Assembly: GCA_023431345.1 (NCBI GenBank)
Contig: JAEYWK010000146.1
Coordinates: 1-64,000 of the forward strand
DNA from: Pseudomonadota bacterium
GTDB lineage: Bacteria; Myxococcota_A; Polyangia; Polyangiales; Polyangiaceae
Direction of reading: 5' to 3'
Length of the DNA: 64,000 bases
Shown piece by piece: positions 37,332-45,749 of the stretch. A model generated the notes under the pieces. It made no database searches. It was not told the origin of the DNA and saw only the letters and a list, made by a program, of their open reading frames with translations. Numbering within the stretch: position 1 is the stretch's first letter; each line of letters opens with the position of its first letter. Position numbers and translations under genes: made by a program.

Positions 37332-38192
37332 ATGTCCGAGCCCCCCGTGATCCAGCGCAAGCGCTTTCGGCTTCGGAAGCGCGGAGTGCTGCCCGGCTTC
37401 AACCTGACGCTGGGCTACACCGTCTTCTACGTCGGCTTGCTCGTGCTGCTGCCGCTGCTGGCGATGGTACTGAAGGCGAGCACCCAGGGCCTGCAGGCGT
37501 TCATCGACGCCGTCACGGATGAGCGGGCGCTCGCCGCCTACCAGCTGAGCTTCACGACCGCCTTCGCGGGCGCGGCCATCAACGCGGTGTTCGGGGTGGT
37601 CGTGGCTTGGGTGCTGGCCCGCTACACCTTTCCCGGAAAGAGCCTGCTCGACGCGCTGGTCGACCTGCCGTTCGCGCTGCCCACCGCCGTCGCGGGCATC
37701 GCGCTCACCGCTATTTACTCGGAGAACGCCTGGCTCGGCGGGCACTTGATGGCCATGGGCGTCAAGGTAGCCTTCAGCGAGCTGGGCATCATCGTGGCGC
37801 TCACCTTCATCGGCATCCCGTTCGTGGTGCGCACGGTGCAGCCCGTGCTCGAGGAGCTCGACACCGACGTCGAGGAGGCCGCCGCGGTCCTCGGCGCAGG
37901 GCGCTTTCAGACCTTCCGGCGCGTCATCTTACCCAGCTTGTTGCCGGCGATTTTGACCGGCTTCGCGCTCGCCTTCGCGCGAGCCCTGGGCGAATATGGC
38001 TCTGTGGTCTTCATCTCCGGCAACATGCCGATGCAGACCGAGATCGCGCCGCTGTTGATCGTCACGAAGCTCGAGCAGTACGACTACGCAGGCGCAACCG
38101 CGATCGCCACCGTCATGCTCGGGGCGTCGTTTCTGCTGCTGCTCGGGATCAACTTGCTTCAGCGCTGGGCGCGGCGGGCGGAGGCGTCATGA
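37332..38192 (+). CDS. cysT: Sulfate ABC transporter permease CysT (CysU)
   Basis: 286 aa with six or so membrane segments. GFNLTLGYTVFYVGLLVLLP is the usual first segment. The permease signature EEAAAVLGAGRFQTFRRVIL (the EAA loop) and AFARALGEYGSVVFISGNMP, typical of CysT, are present. It forms the inner-membrane channel with CysW. The stop overlaps cysW (ATGA). Confidence 0.96.
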   Translation: MSEPPVIQRKRFRLRKRGVLPGFNLTLGYTVFYVGLLVLLPLLAMVLKASTQGLQAFIDAVTDERALAAYQLSFTTAFAGAAINAVFGVVVAWVLARYTFPGKSLLDALVDLPFALPTAVAGIALTAIYSENAWLGGHLMAMGVKVAFSELGIIVALTFIGIPFVVRTVQPVLEELDTDVEEAAAVLGAGRFQTFRRVILPSLLPAILTGFALAFARALGEYGSVVFISGNMPMQTEIAPLLIVTKLEQYDYAGATAIATVMLGASFLLLLGINLLQRWARRAEAS

Positions 38193-39160
38193 GCGGGGTC
38201 GTCACCAGCCGCGGCGGGCACGGCTCCGCCAAGCGCCGCAGTCACGTGTCCGACGAGAGCCCGCTCGTTCGCTGGCTCTTGATCGGCGTCGCCGCGACGT
38301 TCCTCGGGGTGGCCTTGCTGCTGCCGCTGTCGGTGGTGTTCGCGGCCGCCTTCTCCAAGGGCGCGGGCGCTTTTCTGGCAGCGCTGGGAGAGCCCGAAAC
38401 GCTCGCGGCGATCCAGCTCACCCTGCTCACGGCCGCGATCGCGGTGCCCCTGAACGCGGTGTTCGGGCTGTGCGCGGCCTGGCTCGTGTCGCGCTACGAC
38501 TTCTGGGGTAAGAGCGCGCTGATCACGCTGATCGACTTGCCGTTCAGCGTGTCGCCGGTGATCTCCGGGTTGATCTTCGTGCTGCTGTTCGGCGCGCAGG
38601 GCTTGTTCGGCCCGTGGCTGTCCGAGCGAGACATCAAGATCATCTTCGCGGTGCCGGGCATCGTGATCGCGACCACGTTCGTCACCTTCCCGCTCGTCGC
38701 GCGGGAAACGCTGGCCGTGATGCAAGCGCAAGGTAGCGACGAGGAGGAAGCGGCGCTCACCATGGGCGCGAGCGGCTTTCAAATCCTGACGCGCATCACC
38801 TTGCCCAAGATCCGCTGGGGCCTGGTTTACGGCGTGATCTTGTGCAACGCGCGGGCGATGGGCGAGTTCGGCGCCGTGTCCGTGGTGTCCGGGCACATCC
38901 GCGGCCAAACCAACACGCTGCCGCTGCACGTCGAGATTTTGTACAACGAGTACAATTTCGTCGGCGCCTTTGCGTCGGCGGCGCTGCTCGCGTCGCTCGC
39001 GATCGTCACCTTGCTGGTGAAGAAGGCGGTCGAGCTGAACGCCACGCTGAAGGCACGCCGCCTGGCGCGACGTGCCGACGCGGAGCGCCGTTCGCTCGCC
39101 CCATCAGCTTCCCGTCGCCCTGCCGCCTTGAACGCGCGCCCCAACGAAAGCCGAGCATGA
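38189..39160 (+). CDS. cysW: Sulfate ABC transporter permease CysW
   Basis: 323 aa from the ATG at 38189 that overlaps the cysT stop. The first segment is RWLLIGVAATFLGVALLLPL. The EAA loop is EEAALTMGASGFQILTRITL, and the CysW signature is NARAMGEFGAVSVVSGHIRG. About 35 extra C-terminal residues are Arg/Ala-rich (LARRADAERRSLAPSASRRP). The frame extends upstream inside cysT, but that is a shadow. The stop overlaps cysA (ATGA). Confidence 0.96.
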   Translation: MSGVVTSRGGHGSAKRRSHVSDESPLVRWLLIGVAATFLGVALLLPLSVVFAAAFSKGAGAFLAALGEPETLAAIQLTLLTAAIAVPLNAVFGLCAAWLVSRYDFWGKSALITLIDLPFSVSPVISGLIFVLLFGAQGLFGPWLSERDIKIIFAVPGIVIATTFVTFPLVARETLAVMQAQGSDEEEAALTMGASGFQILTRITLPKIRWGLVYGVILCNARAMGEFGAVSVVSGHIRGQTNTLPLHVEILYNEYNFVGAFASAALLASLAIVTLLVKKAVELNATLKARRLARRADAERRSLAPSASRRPAALNARPNESRA

Positions 39161-40221
39161 CCGTCGAAGTTCGAAACCTGGTGAAGACCTTCAGCAGCGG
39201 CGAGGACGTGGCCGCGGTGGGCGGCGTCTCGTTCGTGGCGCCGGAGGGTAAGGTCACGTCGCTGCTCGGTCCGTCCGGCTCCGGCAAGTCCACCCTGCTG
39301 CGCTTGATCGCGGGGCTAGAAGAGCCGAGCTCGGGGCAGATTTCCATCGACGGCAAAGACGTCACGCGCGTGCCGGTGAAGCAGCGAGAGGTCGGCTTCG
39401 TCTTTCAGAGCTACGCGCTGTTCCGGCACATGACGGTGCGCGACAACATCGCGTTCGGCATGGAGATCCGCAAGGCCGAGAAGGCCACCATCGACGCGCG
39501 CGTGAAGGAGCTGCTCGGCCTCGTCCAGCTCGACGGCTACGAAGGTCGGTTTCCTTCGCAGCTCTCCGGCGGGCAGCGGCAGCGCATCGCGCTCGCCCGC
39601 GCGCTCGCGACCCAGCCCAAGGTGCTGTTGCTCGACGAGCCGTTCGGCGCGCTCGACGCCCAGGTGCGCGTGGAGCTCCGCGAGTGGCTGGTGGAGTTCC
39701 ACGAGAAGACGGGCGTCACCACCCTGCTCGTCACGCACGACCAAGAGGAAGCGCTGGAGCTGTCGCAGCACGTGGTGCTGCTGAACAGCGGCGTGGTCGC
39801 GCAAGCCGGCGCGCCTCATGAGCTCTACGACCACCCCGCGAGCCCCTTCGTGGCGTCGTTCTTGGGCGGCGCGAACGTGCTGAAGACGCGCGTGCAGGGC
39901 GGGAAGGCCGAGATCGGCTCACGCGGCGTAGCGGCGCCTCACGGCGCCCTCGACGGCACCGAAGTGCGCGCCTTCGTACGCCCCCACGACGTGAAGCTCG
40001 CCAAGCCGCAGGGCAGCGACGCCGGCGTCGAGCTGGGCACCGTCGATCGCCTCGCCCGCATCGGAGGCAACGTGAAGCTCACGGTCACGCTCCCGAGCGG
40101 CGACGCCATGAGCGTTCAAGTCACCAAGCTCGAGCTCGACCACCTCGGCATCTCGCTCGGCGACCGCGTCATGGTCGACGTCACCTCCGCGAAGCTGTTC
40201 GTCGAAGACTACGCCATCTGA
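39157..40221 (+). CDS. cysA: Sulfate ABC transporter ATP-binding protein CysA
   Basis: 354 aa. Walker A GPSGSGKST, Q-loop VFQSYALF, signature LSGGQRQRIALARAL, Walker B VLLLDEPFGALDAQ and the switch His in LLVTHDQEEALELS are all present. A C-terminal TOBE-like regulatory part (about 235-354; FVRPHDVKLAKPQGSD; GGNVKLTVTLPSGDAMSVQV) matches CysA. It powers sulfate/thiosulfate import. It ends the forward run of uptake genes. Confidence 0.96.
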   Translation: MTVEVRNLVKTFSSGEDVAAVGGVSFVAPEGKVTSLLGPSGSGKSTLLRLIAGLEEPSSGQISIDGKDVTRVPVKQREVGFVFQSYALFRHMTVRDNIAFGMEIRKAEKATIDARVKELLGLVQLDGYEGRFPSQLSGGQRQRIALARALATQPKVLLLDEPFGALDAQVRVELREWLVEFHEKTGVTTLLVTHDQEEALELSQHVVLLNSGVVAQAGAPHELYDHPASPFVASFLGGANVLKTRVQGGKAEIGSRGVAAPHGALDGTEVRAFVRPHDVKLAKPQGSDAGVELGTVDRLARIGGNVKLTVTLPSGDAMSVQVTKLELDHLGISLGDRVMVDVTSAKLFVEDYAI

Positions 40222-40233
40222 CGGTACGCGCCC

Positions 40234-40247
40234 GGCGTCACTACGCC
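40234..40247. terminator. Weak hairpin between convergent genes
   Basis: GGCGT-cact-ACGCC lies 13 nt after the cysA stop and before the end of the reverse 99-aa gene. It has no T-run on either strand, so it is only a possible transcription end. Confidence 0.3.
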
Positions 40248-40263
40248 GCCGCGAGGTGCCGCG

Positions 40264-40563
40264 TCACGCCGCCGCGATGCGCCGCGTCGGCGTCGCGTCT
40301 TCGAGCGACTCCTCGACGTTGACTTCGACGTTGACTTCGCGCGTGGACGGGCCATCGAACTTTCGTCGCTCGTCGGCGACCAACGCCAGCAGCGCCTTGT
40401 GGTCGGCGATGCCGGCTTCGAGCAGCACGCGCATGTAGCCGTCGACGTAGCCGTGAGCGCGAGCCAGCTTCGCGTAAGCGCCGCCTTCGCTGCGTAGCCG
40501 CAGCATGTCGCGCACCATCGACCGGAGGTTCTCGAGCAGCTCTTCTTTGCCCTGCGTCGCCAT
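40264..40563 (-). CDS. Small conserved-type cytoplasmic protein
   Basis: 99 aa, ATG start. It is helical and charged (KEELLENLRSMVRDMLRLRS; YAKLARAHGYVDGYMRVLLE; HKALLALVADERRKFDGPS), then a duplicated VNVEVNVE stretch and a short basic tail. No signal peptide or membrane segment. I do not recognise the family. An inverted repeat lies directly before the start codon. It is divergent from panD. Confidence 0.65.
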   Translation of the reverse strand: MATQGKEELLENLRSMVRDMLRLRSEGGAYAKLARAHGYVDGYMRVLLEAGIADHKALLALVADERRKFDGPSTREVNVEVNVEESLEDATPTRRIAAA

Positions 40564-40586
40564 GGCTCACTTTGCTAACGTGAGCC
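40564..40586 (-). promoter_or_regulatory. Inverted repeat directly upstream of a start codon
   Basis: GGCTCAC-(9 nt)-GTGAGCC abuts the ATG of the reverse 99-aa gene. In mRNA the 3' arm includes the only Shine-Dalgarno-like bases (GTGAG), so the hairpin could hide the ribosome site. As DNA it could be an operator between that gene and panD. Confidence 0.5.
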
Positions 40587-40743
40587 CTCGACGCGGGCCA
40601 AGTTAGCGACGCTTTTCCAACTGTTACGGTCGCGCGGCGGGCCTGCCGGCCTTGTGCCTGGGGAGGCGAGCCCCTATGCTGAAATTCAAGTCCGCCAGCT
40701 GGACCCATGTTGGGCCGGCATGACGCGACGCATCAGGAGAGTC

Positions 40744-41148
40744 ATGCGGCTCAATGTGTTCAAATCCAAGATCCACCGTGCCACCGTCACGCACGCCGAC
40801 TTGGAGTACGAAGGCAGCGTCACCGTCGACAGTGATTTGCTGGACGCAGCCGAGATCCTGCCCAACGAAGCCGTGCATATCTGGAACGTCACGCGCGGGA
40901 CCCGCTTGATGACGTACGCCCTCGCCGGGCCGCGTGGCTCCGGCTGTGTCTGCGTCAACGGAGCGGCGGCGCACCTGAACCAGCCGGGTGACTTGGTGAT
41001 TCTGGCGACGTTCGCCGAGATGAGCCGCGAAGAAGCCCGAGAGTATCGGCCGGTGGTCGTGCGGGTCGACGCTCGGAACCGCCCCACCGACGATACGTCC
41101 GACGAGCTTCCCGGCCCGGTGCTCAATTCGCTTCGCGTCGTCTCGTAG
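40744..41148 (+). CDS. panD: Aspartate 1-decarboxylase proenzyme
   Basis: 134 aa from the ATG at 40744 (AGGAG upstream); the upstream frame to 40654 is unlike the family. MRLNVFKSKIHRATVTHADL includes catalytic Lys9. The self-cleavage site is YEGSVTVD (Gly-Ser). Other active-site residues are in IWNVTRGTRLMTYAL and GAAAHLNQPGDLVIL. The pyruvoyl enzyme makes beta-alanine for pantothenate and CoA. No other pan gene is visible nearby. A 16-bp tandem duplication covers the stop codon. Confidence 0.96.
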   Translation: MRLNVFKSKIHRATVTHADLEYEGSVTVDSDLLDAAEILPNEAVHIWNVTRGTRLMTYALAGPRGSGCVCVNGAAAHLNQPGDLVILATFAEMSREEAREYRPVVVRVDARNRPTDDTSDELPGPVLNSLRVVS

Positions 41149-41174
41149 TCGCCGCGGGTCGTAGTCGCCGCGGG
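41143..41174. repeat. 16-bp tandem duplication over the panD stop
   Basis: The unit tcgtagtcgccgcggg occurs twice head to tail at 41143-41158 and 41159-41174. The first copy carries the TAG stop of panD. Confidence 0.9.
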
Positions 41175-41249
41175 CCGTCACCGCTCGCGGCGCCCTGAAC
41201 GACAACGCTTTGGCAGTTTCCCGCGTTTTCGTATAAGACGGCCCTGGTG

Positions 41250-42443
41250 ATGGAGGTCGATAGCGCGTCCGAAGTCGTGGAGAAGCTCCGCGAAGGCTCG
41301 GACACGCCCGCCCTGTCGGGCCTCGTGCGGCGGGTCGCGCTCGCCTCCGCCGTGCTTCGACGGCCGGATCTGGCCTCCAAGTTCCACGCGCCCTCCGCCG
41401 AGTCGCTCGCGTCGATTCAGGGCGCCGGGATCACGGACGAGCAAGCGACCACCCCCTACGGCAACCCGCTCCACGTCCTCGAGCACGGCCCCGAAGGTCC
41501 CGCGGAGCGACAGCTGCTGGGCGCGCTGCTTGCACTCGGAATCGCCGGTGAGCTACCCGACGGCGAGCCGGAACGCGACGCGCTCGCGGCAGACCTGGTG
41601 TGGCTCGCGACGCACACGACGATCGACGCGCTCAGCTGCTTCGACGCCGCGCTCGGTGAGCAAGCGGCGGGCATGTGGGAAGCGGTGGCGCACGTCGCGC
41701 GCGATCCGGAAGCGGTCTCGCCCGAGTTCGGTCGCGCCGAAGGCCTGATCGCGGCCGCCGCCATCTCGGCCAGCAAGAGCGAGATCGCGCATCGCGCGCG
41801 CCTGCACCTCAGCCACGCTGCCACCGACCCGAGCGTGCGCTCGCTAGCGGCCGGCGCCGTGACGGCCAACGCCGACCGCCTCGATGGCGAGCTATCGCTC
41901 CCGCCGCTCGGACCGGTCGTCACCACCCTGCTCACGGTGACGCTCGTGCTGTTCGTGCTCCAGGTCGGGCGGGTCTTGCTGCGCTGGGTGCTGGCGTTCA
42001 AGCGCCCGGCCTCGATCAGCATCGGCCCGAACGGGCTCGAGCTCAACCAGCGCACGGAGCTGCTCGGCAAGGTGCTCCACGAGCGCTCGATCGTGGTCCC
42101 GCTCAGCAGCTTGGTGCGCGTCACTCGCGAGACGCGTTATGCGCGCGTCGGCATGTACGTCGGCTTGATCGCGCTGATTCTGGGCTCGTACTTCGGCATG
42201 GGCCTGTTCGTCGACGCCGTGCGCGTGCCGGGCGGCTCCGCGTCGCTGCTTGGGCTGGCGGTGCTGATGATGGTGCTGGGCCTGGGGCTCGACTTCACCT
42301 TCGCGAGCGCCTCGGACACCGTGCGCGGCAAGTGCCGCATGCTCGTGGTGCCGCAGCGCGGCCGCCCCCTGTGCCTCGGCTCGCTGGATCCAGCGCGCGC
42401 CGACGCGATGCTTGCGACGATCGCCGAAGCCGCTCGCGCTTGA
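41250..42443 (+). CDS. Membrane protein of unknown function
   Basis: 397 aa from the ATG at 41250 (a GTG lies just before it). The first 210 residues are an Ala/Leu-rich helical cytoplasmic domain (LVRRVALASAVLRRPDLASK; AADLVWLATHTTIDALSCFD). A membrane segment (VVTTLLTVTLVLFVLQVGRV) is followed by a PH-like stretch (ISIGPNGLELNQRTELLGKV; HERSIVVPLSSLVRVTRE), two more membrane segments (VGLIALILGSYFGMGLF; LLGLAVLMMVLGLGLDF) and a final part VRGKCRMLVVPQRGRPLC. No family recognised. Confidence 0.65.
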   Translation: MEVDSASEVVEKLREGSDTPALSGLVRRVALASAVLRRPDLASKFHAPSAESLASIQGAGITDEQATTPYGNPLHVLEHGPEGPAERQLLGALLALGIAGELPDGEPERDALAADLVWLATHTTIDALSCFDAALGEQAAGMWEAVAHVARDPEAVSPEFGRAEGLIAAAAISASKSEIAHRARLHLSHAATDPSVRSLAAGAVTANADRLDGELSLPPLGPVVTTLLTVTLVLFVLQVGRVLLRWVLAFKRPASISIGPNGLELNQRTELLGKVLHERSIVVPLSSLVRVTRETRYARVGMYVGLIALILGSYFGMGLFVDAVRVPGGSASLLGLAVLMMVLGLGLDFTFASASDTVRGKCRMLVVPQRGRPLCLGSLDPARADAMLATIAEAARA

Positions 42444-42457
42444 GCGCTGCAGGGCCG

Positions 42458-43831
42458 TTACGGGTTCGCTGAAGGCGCGGGCGCGATGGACGACGCCGGT
42501 CGCGCTCGCGGCGCGCTGCTGCCCAGAAACGCGCCGGCGTAACCCAAGATTTGCTCGACCTGCTTGCGCGTGAGCACGATTTCCCCGCGAATGTCGGTAC
42601 CGTCGGGCTCGAAGCTGCCCTTTTCGATGAACTTCTTCTTGCTGCCCGCGCCGAGGAGGGAGCCGAGCAAGCCGAGGTCGAGCGTCGTCGCAGCTTCGAG
42701 GGCGCGCGTGAGCTTCTGCGCGTTCTCGCGGGCGAGCGGCTCCGTCTCGTCGTGCGCGAGCAGGTCGATGACGACGCCCCCGTCGGCGCCCGGCGACAGG
42801 CGGATATCGGCGGAACGGATGCTCTTGGGGATCACCACCGGGAAGCCGAGGAACGCGCGGTACGGGGTCTCCAAATGCGCGATCGCGATCTCGTCGCCTT
42901 TCGGCCCCGGCAAGCGGAACTTGCGAGGTAGCCCCTCTGCGCTGCCCTGCGCGCTGGGCGGAGTCACGACCAGTACCTGGGGAGAGGGAAACACGAACGC
43001 GCGTTCACCGTGATCTGCGCGCGCCTTCGCGACGGGCACGCCCGCGTCGAGCCAGGCTCCCTCCGGATCGCGAGCCACCAGCACGTCGACGGCGGCGCGC
43101 ACGCGCTCCTGCGGCACGTTGAACTGCAGGATGGCGACCACGTAGCGCGAGTCACGCAGCTGCGGGCCGACGATCAGCATGCGATCGATGTCCCGCATCG
43201 GATCGATGGCCGTCGGCCCGAAGAAGTCGCGCCACTGAGCGACGTTGCGCAAGAGCGGGCCGATCTGTCCCCCGAGCGGGTGCTGGCGGACGCGGTCGTT
43301 GTGCACGAGCACGCGCACGTTCGCGTTCGGATCGACCACGCGCTTGTTGCCGATGCCCGCCACCGGGTCGCCGATGCCGTCGCCCGGCTTGCGGTTCTCG
43401 GGCGCGCGCCCCGCGTCGCCGGCGTCGGCCTCCGGCCCCGCGTCGGGCGCTCCGGCGTCTTGGAGCTCCGGCCCCGCGTCGGGCGCTCCGGCATCGACCG
43501 GTTCCGGGGGCGCCTGCGGTTTGATCGCCACCGGGTCCGGCGCTTTCGGCGCGGCCCGTTCGGGCGGCGCGGCGGCGGTCTCCGGCACGGCGGGCTCGGG
43601 CGGCTCGGCCGGGGTGGCGAACGCCTCGTCGTCGATGATATCGAGCGGGATTTCCGTGACCGGCGGCAACACCGGCGCGTCGTCGTCCGGGACCTGCAGC
43701 AAGCCGATCAGCCCGACCAGCCCCGCCAGCGGCGTCAAGGGGGCGTGGAGCGCTGCCGAAAGCAGGAGCCAGCGTCCCAGGCGTCGGGGCGTCGTGTCGA
43801 GATGCACGCGCCGGCGCGTCTTCACTTCCAC
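42458..43831 (-). CDS. Inner-membrane-anchored periplasmic protein with Pro/Ala spacer
   Basis: 457 aa from GTG 43831 (a GTG two codons later is equally possible; the frame is open to 43912). A basic N-terminus and one membrane segment (LGRWLLLSAALHAPLTPLAG) are followed by a 140-residue Pro/Glu/Ala spacer with duplicated DAGAPDAGPE. The folded C-terminal part (about 180-430) has VRVLVHNDRVRQHPLGGQIG, FFGPTAIDPMRDIDRMLIVG, VVAILQFNVPQERVRAAVDV and VVIDLLAHDETEPLARE. The layout is TonB-like (anchor, long spacer, distal domain), but the C-terminal domain is not TonB. Divergent from the L,D-transpeptidase. Confidence 0.65.
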   Translation of the reverse strand: MEVKTRRRVHLDTTPRRLGRWLLLSAALHAPLTPLAGLVGLIGLLQVPDDDAPVLPPVTEIPLDIIDDEAFATPAEPPEPAVPETAAAPPERAAPKAPDPVAIKPQAPPEPVDAGAPDAGPELQDAGAPDAGPEADAGDAGRAPENRKPGDGIGDPVAGIGNKRVVDPNANVRVLVHNDRVRQHPLGGQIGPLLRNVAQWRDFFGPTAIDPMRDIDRMLIVGPQLRDSRYVVAILQFNVPQERVRAAVDVLVARDPEGAWLDAGVPVAKARADHGERAFVFPSPQVLVVTPPSAQGSAEGLPRKFRLPGPKGDEIAIAHLETPYRAFLGFPVVIPKSIRSADIRLSPGADGGVVIDLLAHDETEPLARENAQKLTRALEAATTLDLGLLGSLLGAGSKKKFIEKGSFEPDGTDIRGEIVLTRKQVEQILGYAGAFLGSSAPRARPASSIAPAPSANP

Positions 43832-43982
43832 GCCTGGACCATAGCCTCGGAAGCGGCGAAGCGCGAATCTACGCAGATTTCGCGCTTCTGGCCGCTGGCA
43901 CGGCGGTCGCATTGCGTTCGTTTGACACGAACGCGTCGAGAATTGGCTCGCGCGCCGTGGCTGTGGAAAGACACGGTCTCAA

Positions 43983-45698
43983 GTGAACGTCCCGACCGCC
44001 CGACGCCTCAACCCGACCTACCTGGTCGCCTTGCTCTGCGCCGCGACGGGGGCGTGCGACAAGACGCCGCCCCCCGGCGATGACGCGCCCGAGGCTTCGA
44101 CCTCGGCCGCGCCCCGAGCGGGCACGCCGGTGCTGCCCGAAGAGCTGGCAGGCGCAGCGCCGAGCAGCAACGCGGCTCCGCCCGCGCCGTCGAGCGAGCC
44201 CGCAGCGCCCCCCGCTCCGCACACGGGCCCGTGGCTGGCGATCACCTCCTCGGCCGCCGGCGTGTACAGCGAGATGTCGTTCGAGCGCAGCAAGAAGATC
44301 GGCTTCGTGCGCAGCGGCGGGCGCGTGCCCGTCGAGCCCACGGCCGAGAAGCAGAAGAACTGCAGCGGCGGTTGGTACAAGCTGGTGAGCGGCGGCTACG
44401 TGTGCGGCAACTACGGCACGACCAACCTCTCTCACCCCGAGGTCAAGTTCGCCACGTCGCAGCCCAACCTGAACGAGGTCCTCCCCTACCCGTACGCGCG
44501 CAACTCGAAGAACGGCACCCCGCTCTACCGGACGGTTCCCTCGCGTGAGCAGATGGACCAGTACGAGCCGTACCTCAAAGAGGCGGAGAAAGAGAAAGCG
44601 CGGGCCAAGGAGGCGGCCGAGTCCAAGGCGGCCAGCGAGCGCGCCGCCGCCATCGCAGCGAGCCTGACCCCCGACAAGACCGAGAGCGCGGTGCCGATCA
44701 CGGCTACCGACGCCGGCGCCCCGCTCTTGCCCGCGCCAGCGGCCGCGCAAGACCCTGAGCCGGACAAGCCTTGGTGGCAGCAAGACAACATCAAGGATCG
44801 CCTTCACGAGATGAAGCTCGAGGCGCTCGAGGCCGAGTCCGACGGGATCCTCGCCAAGCGCATGGTCACCGGCTTCTACGTAGCGATCGACAAGACCTTC
44901 CGCTGGAACGGGCGCAGTTGGTACAAGACCACCAAAGGCCTCGTCGCGCCCTCGGATCGGTTCTGGCAGACGAAGGCCTCGACCTTCAAGGGAGTCGAGC
45001 TCGATGGCACCAACTACAAGCTGCCGATCGGCTGGGTATACGGCGGCAACAAGAGCGCCGGCACGTTCACCATCGATGTCGACGCCAAGACGATCAAGAA
45101 CGCCAAGACCATCGAGCGCTTCGTGCCGATCTCGCTCACCGGCAAGATCGTCGCGTTTCAGGGCAGAGACTACGCCGAGCTGACCGACGGCACCTTCATC
45201 CGCAAGTCACAGATCCGCATGACGGAGCCCGGCCCGCCTCCGCAGGGGTTGGGTGAAAACGAGCGCTACGTCGATGTCGACATCAGCTCTCAAACGCTGG
45301 TGGCGTTCGAAGGCGCCCGTCCGGTGTACGCGACGCTGGTTTCGACCGGCAAGTACTCCAAGACCAAAGCGAAAGATCACAGCACCCCCAAGGGTGAGTG
45401 GCGCGTTCGCGAGAAGCACATCACGACCACGATGGACGGTGACGGCACCGCCGCTGGCGATCTGCCCTACAGCATCGAGGACGTGCCGTTCGTCCAATAC
45501 TACCAGGGCTCTTACGCGCTCCACGCCGCCTTCTGGCACACGAACTTCGGCGTGCAGATGAGCCACGGCTGCGTGAACTTGTCGCCGCTCGACGCCAAGT
45601 GGCTGTTTTTCTTCACCGGCCCTTCGCTCCCCGAAGGTTTCCACGGCGCCTGGTCGAACGAGGCGCAGCCCGGCTCGCGCATCGTCGTGCACGAATGA
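43983..45698 (+). CDS. L,D-transpeptidase (YkuD) lipoprotein
   Basis: 571 aa from a GTG. The leader LVALLCAATGAC gives a lipidated Cys. After a Pro/Ala linker comes an SH3-like region (about 80-160; GPWLAITSSAAGVYSEMSFE, GWYKLVSGGYVCGNYG), a charged coiled-coil stretch (LKEAEKEKARAKEAAESKAA) and the YkuD catalytic domain near the C-terminus: VDVDISSQTLVAFEG, TPKGEWRVREKHIT, YALHAAFWHTNFGVQMSHGC and VNLSP. The catalytic Cys is in SHGCVNLSP. Such enzymes make 3-3 peptidoglycan crosslinks or attach lipoproteins to the wall. Confidence 0.93.
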   Translation: MNVPTARRLNPTYLVALLCAATGACDKTPPPGDDAPEASTSAAPRAGTPVLPEELAGAAPSSNAAPPAPSSEPAAPPAPHTGPWLAITSSAAGVYSEMSFERSKKIGFVRSGGRVPVEPTAEKQKNCSGGWYKLVSGGYVCGNYGTTNLSHPEVKFATSQPNLNEVLPYPYARNSKNGTPLYRTVPSREQMDQYEPYLKEAEKEKARAKEAAESKAASERAAAIAASLTPDKTESAVPITATDAGAPLLPAPAAAQDPEPDKPWWQQDNIKDRLHEMKLEALEAESDGILAKRMVTGFYVAIDKTFRWNGRSWYKTTKGLVAPSDRFWQTKASTFKGVELDGTNYKLPIGWVYGGNKSAGTFTIDVDAKTIKNAKTIERFVPISLTGKIVAFQGRDYAELTDGTFIRKSQIRMTEPGPPPQGLGENERYVDVDISSQTLVAFEGARPVYATLVSTGKYSKTKAKDHSTPKGEWRVREKHITTTMDGDGTAAGDLPYSIEDVPFVQYYQGSYALHAAFWHTNFGVQMSHGCVNLSPLDAKWLFFFTGPSLPEGFHGAWSNEAQPGSRIVVHE

Positions 45699-45749
45699 CA
45701 ATTTCGGTTGACCGTGCGGGCCGGGCACGTCAATAGCCTGGGCCAGACC

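Noticed and set aside
37607..38188. N-terminal extension of CysW inside cysT
   Set aside because: It is out of frame with the certain permease CysT. CysW starts at the ATG overlapping the cysT stop.
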